64,000 nt of DNA from NCBI RefSeq assembly GCF_046630445.1, contig NC_092334.1:107619001-107683000 (forward strand), read 5' to 3'. The stretch comes from Rutidosis leptorrhynchoides (Eukaryota; Streptophyta; Magnoliopsida; Asterales; Asteraceae). Positions 59,960 to 64,000 of this stretch are shown here, piece after piece; the first letter of the stretch is position 1, and each line of letters opens with the position of its first letter. The notes below the pieces were generated by a model, which saw nothing but the letters and a program-made list of their open reading frames with translations, was not told where the DNA came from and made no database searches. Made by a program: the position numbers and the translations under genes.

Positions 59960-59980
59960 TTAACGGGTAGGTACTACCCG
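59960..59980 (+). other. Internal polypurine-type motif with hairpin
   Basis: TTAACGGGTAGGTA (59960-59973), identical to the LARD polypurine-type tract. It overlaps a perfect inverted repeat CGGGTAG-GTA-CTACCCG (59964-59980). It lies between the F-box ORF and gag. Confidence 0.6.
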
Positions 59981-60112
59981 AATTTAAACTTATAAAACGC
60001 TAATATGAAGAAAAAGCTTTTATAAATGAGTTCATATTATGCTACGAAATACTATTAACTACTCTTAATATTCTGTATGATTAACTTGTTCCATTTGACT
60101 ATTTTGAAGGAA

Positions 60113-60946
60113 ATGGCACCGACTACTCGACACACCGTGAATATGAATGAAGAGGAATTCCGTACTTTTCTAGCTTCAAACATAGCCGCAGTACAGGCTG
60201 CGCTACATACCAATAATAACCTTGGATCTAGCAGTACAGGAAATCATGTAGGATGCGCCTACAAAGAATTCACTGCCTGCAAACCATTGGAATTTGATGG
60301 AACCGAAGGACCGATCGGATTGTAACGGTGGACCGAGAAGGTCGAATCGGTGTTTGCCATAAGTAAGTGTACTGAAGAGGACAAAGTGAAGTACGCTATG
60401 CATACCTTCATAGGTTCTGCGTTAACATGGTGGAATACCTATCTAGAGCAAGTGGGACAAGACGATGCGTACGCACTACCGTGGTCAGCATTCAAGCACT
60501 TGATGAACGAGAAGTACCGTCCCAGAACCGAGGTCAATAAGCTCAAGACAGAACTTAGAGGGTTACGAACCCAAGGATTTGATATTACCACGTACGAAAG
60601 ACGATTCACAGAATTGTGCCTATTGTGTCCGGGAGCATTCGAAGATGAGGAAGAGAAGATCGACGCATTTGTGAAAGGATTACCGGAAAGAATCCAAGAA
60701 GATATAAGTTCACACGAGCCCGCCTCCATACAACAAGCATGTAGAATGGCTCACAAACTAGTGAACCAGATTGAAGAAAGAATTAAAGAACAGACTGCTG
60801 AAGAGGCCAATGTGAAGCAAGTCAAAAGAAAGTGGGAGGAAAATGGTGATAAGAATCACCAATACAACAACAACAGTAATTACAACAATAATCGCAATAA
60901 TTATCCCAACAATCGCAACATCAATCGCAACTACAACAAACGGCCC

Positions 60947-60989
<43 letters not shown>

Positions 60990-63900
60990 GCAGCAACTAC
61001 AACAATCATCCCAACAACAATAATAACCGCAACAACAACAACAATCAGAAGCAGCTATGCCAAAGGTGTGAAAAGTATCACTCGGGGTTCTGCACCAAAT
61101 TTTGCAACAAGTGTAAAAGAAATGGTCATAGCGCGGAGAAGTGTGAGGTCTACGGACCAGGGGTTAATAGAACGAAAGGAACAAATGGTGTTGGAACGAG
61201 TAATGGCGGAGCAAGTAGTGTCGGAGCAAGCTATGCCAATGTAGTTTGTTATAAATGTGGAAAACCGGGCCACATTATTAGAAATTGCCCGAACCAGGAG
61301 AACACGAATGGACAAGGCCGCGGAAGAGTTTTCAATATTAATGCGGCAGAGGCACAGGAAGACCCGGAGCTTGTTACGGGTACATTTCTTATTGACAATA
61401 AATCTGCTTATGTTTTATTTGATTTGGGTGCGGATAGAAGCTATATGAGTAGAGATTTTTGTGCTAAATTAAGTTGCCCATTGACGCCTTTGGATAGTAA
61501 ATTTTTACTCGAATTAGCAAATGGTAAATTAATTTCAGCAGATAATATATGTCGGAATCGAGAAATTAAACTGGTTAGCGAAACATTTAAGATTGATTTG
61601 ATACCAGTAGAGTTAGGGAGTTTTGATGTGATAATCGGTATGGACTGGTTGAAAGAAGTGAAAGCAGAGATCGTTTGTTACAAAAATGCAATTCGCATTA
61701 TACGAGAAAAAGGAAAACCCTTAATGGTGTACGGAGAAAAGGGCAACACGAAGCTACATCTTATTAGTAATTTGAAGGCACAAAAACTAATAAGAAAAGG
61801 TTGCTATGCTGTTCTATCACACATCGAGAAAGTACAAACTGAAGAAAAGAGCATCAATGATGTTCCCGTCGCAAAAGAATTTCCCGATGTATTTCTGAAA
61901 GAATTACCGGGATTACCCCCACATCGATCCGTTGAATTTCAAATAGATCTTGTACCAGGAGCTGCACCAATAGCTCGTGCTCCTTACAGACTCGCACCCA
62001 GCGAGATGAAAGAACTGCAAAGCCAATTACAAGAACTTTTAGAGCGTGGTTTCATTCGACCAAGCACATCACCGTGGGGAGCTCTTGTTTTGTTTGTCAA
62101 GAAGAAAGATGGTACATTCAGGTTGTGTATCGACTACCGAGAGTTGAACAAACTTACCATCATGAACCGCTACCCACTACCGAGAATCGATGACTTATTT
62201 GATCAACTACAAGGCTCGTCTGTTTATTCAAAGATTGACTTACATTCCGGGTATCATCAAATGCGGGTGAAAGAAGATGATATTCCAAAGACTGCTTTCA
62301 GAACACGTTACGGTCATTACGAGTTTATGGTCATGCCGTTTGGTTTAACTAATGCACCAGCTGTGTTCATGGACCTTATGAACCGAGTGTGTGGACCATA
62401 CCTTGACAAGTTTGTCATTGTTTTCATTGATGACATACTTATTTACTCAAAGAATGACCAAGAACATGGTGAACATTTGAGAAAGGTGTTAGAAGTATTG
62501 AGGAAGGAAGAATTGTACGCAAAGTTTTCAAAGTGTGCATTTTGGTTGGAAGAAGTTTAATTCCTCGGTCACATAGTGAACAAAGAAGGTATTAAGGTGG
62601 ATCCGGCAAAGATAGAAACTGTTGAAAAGTAGGAAACCCCGAAAACTCCGAAACACATACGCCAGTTTTTAGGACTAGCTGGTTACTACAGAAGGTTCAT
62701 CCAAGACTTTTCCAGAATAGCAAAACCCTTGACTGCATTAACGCATAAAGGGAAGAAATTTGAATGGAATGATGAACAAGAGAAAGCGTTTCAGTTATTG
62801 AAGAAAAAGCTAACTACGGCACCTATATTGTCATTGCCTGAAGGGAATGATGATTTTGTGATTTATTGTGACGCATCAAAGCAAGGTCTCGGTTGTGTAT
62901 TAATGCAACGAACAAAGGTGATTGCTTATGCGTCTAGACAATTGAAGATTCACGAACAAAATTATACGACGCATGATTTGGAATTAGGCGCGGTTGTTTT
63001 TGCATTAAAGACTTGGAGGCACTACTTATATGGGGTCAAAAGTATTATATATACCGACCACAAAAGTCTTCAACACATATTTAATCAGAAACAACTGAAT
63101 ATGAGGCAGCGTAGGTGGATTGAATTATTGAATGATTACGACTTTGAGATTCGTTACCACCCGGGGAAGGCAAATGTGGTAGCCGATGCCTTGAGCAGGA
63201 AGGACAGAGAACCCATTCAAGTAAAATCTATGAATATAATGATTCATAATAACCTTACTACTCAAATAAAGGAGGCGCAACAAGGAGTTTTAAAAAAGGG
63301 AAATTTAAAGGATGAAATACCCAAAGGATCGGAGAAGCATCTTAATATTCGGGAAGATGGAACCCGGTATAGGGCTGAAAGGATTTGGGTACCAAAATTT
63401 GGAGATATGAGAGAAATGGTACTTAGAGAAGCTCATAAAACCAGATACTCAATACATCCTGGAACGGGGAAGATGTACAAGGATCTCAAGAAACATTTTT
63501 GGTGGCCGGGTATGAAAGCCGATGTTGCTAAATACGTAGGAGAATGTTTGACGTGTTCTAAGGTCAAAGCTGAGCATCAGAAACCATCAGGTCTACTTCA
63601 ACAACCCGAAATCCCGGAATGGAAATGGGAAAACATTACCATGGATTTCATCACTAAATTGCCAAGGACTGCAAGTGGTTTTGATACTATTTGGGTAATA
63701 GTTGATCGTCTCACCAAATCAGCACACTTCCTGCCAATAAGAGAAGATGACAAGATGGAGAAGTTAGCACGACTGTATTTGAAGGAAGTCGTCTCCAGAC
63801 ATGGAATACCAATCTCTATTATCTCTGATAGGGATGGCAGATTTATTTCAAGATTCTGGCAGACATTACAGCAAGCATTAGGAACTCGTCTAGACATGAG

Positions 63901-64000
63901 TACTGCCTATCATCCACAAACTGATGGGCAGAGCGAAAGGACGATACAAACGCTTGAAGACATGCTACGAGCATGTGTTATTGATTTCAGAAACAGTTGG
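60113..64000 (+). pseudogene. gag-pol: Tekay-like gag-pol with three in-frame stops, runs off window
   Basis: One frame from ATG 60113. Gag capsid domain about 60350-60780 ([27 protein letters not shown]). A poly-Asn CAA/AAC tract follows (60946-60988), then two CCHC knuckles (61103-61144 and 61247-61288). The protease has Asp-Leu-Gly (61421-61429) instead of the usual Asp-Ser-Gly. RT has [12 protein letters not shown] and [10 protein letters not shown] (62423-62434). RNase H has [21 protein letters not shown] and NVVADALSR. Integrase has the HHCC zinc finger and Asp-Asp-35-Glu at 63644, 63827 and 63935. Stops are TAA 60323-60325, TAA 62558-62560 and TAG 62630-62632. From 62633 the frame is open to the window end. 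No frameshifts, so decay is recent. Confidence 0.92.
60946..60988 (+). repeat. (CAA)n tract encoding poly-Asn in Gag
   Basis: A run of AAC codons between capsid and zinc knuckles; a flexible linker in Gag. Confidence 0.9.

Larger units (their letters stand above)
54703..64000 (+). mobile_element. Tekay-like Ty3/gypsy retrotransposon with two extra ORFs (3' end off window)
   Basis: 5' LTR 54703-58127, PBS, acidic ORF1, F-box ORF2, internal polypurine-type motif, then gag-pol to the window end within integrase. The left flank AATTT (54698-54702) is the expected target duplication. Long LTRs, a gag-pol in one frame and the integrase sequence suggest the Tekay (Del) chromovirus lineage; the chromodomain, if present, is off the window. 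It is inserted in a Tat-like gag. Confidence 0.88.

Noticed and set aside
60758-61009. Valine-rich frame on the minus strand
   Set aside because: Shadow of the CAA/AAC repeat in the retroelement gag on the other strand.

Overview
The window is nuclear DNA of a flowering plant: one intron-rich host gene embedded in nested LTR retrotransposons. The retroelement types (Athila, Tat and Tekay-like Ty3/gypsy) and the very AT-rich spacers fit a large eudicot genome. Asteraceae is my guess from the general look of the repeats, not something I can prove here.

Left block (1-21120), all on the minus strand and nested three deep. The oldest visible element is an Athila-type element (Athila-B) of which the 5' LTR (19252-21120), primer-binding site and part of the leader remain. 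A second Athila-type element (Athila-A: LTR 16660-18913, leader, gag, protease, start of RT) abuts that leader. A large non-autonomous element (LARD-A; 3' LTR, internal region, 5' LTR; 1-11682) sits in the RT of Athila-A.

Middle block (21121-35035). A decayed coding-like relic, perhaps a LINE ORF1, is split by LARD-C (22240-34699, plus strand), which has two LTRs of about 4.2 kb and a perfect 5-bp target duplication AGTCG. LARD-C has a 4.06-kb internal region without gag-pol.

Host gene (35850-40167, plus strand). Ten coding exons encode a 340-residue plastid ABC ATPase, TGD3 (ABCI13 type). The reading frame is intact and all splice sites are GT-AG. A SINE-like insertion with a 17-bp target duplication sits in the last intron.

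Right block (40878-64000). A Tat-like element (LTR, PBS, gag) is interrupted twice inside gag: by LARD-B (42240-54155, minus strand, TSD TCCGC) and by a Tekay-like element (LTR 54703-58127, running off the window). The Tekay-like element carries two intact extra ORFs between LTR and gag: a 204-residue acidic protein and a 227-residue F-box protein with a Sel1-like region. Its gag-pol (gag, zinc knuckles, protease, RT, RNase H, integrase) has three in-frame stops.

How the parts relate. The three LARDs share the R/U5 part of the LTR and the start of the leader with the F-box-carrying Tekay element, so that family is the likely source of the proteins that mobilised them. The LARDs differ from each other in the U3 core. 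They also carry, antisense to their own transcript, a conserved 57-codon ORF for a small two-span membrane protein. The F-box-carrying element and the antisense mini-gene are the two least expected features of the window.
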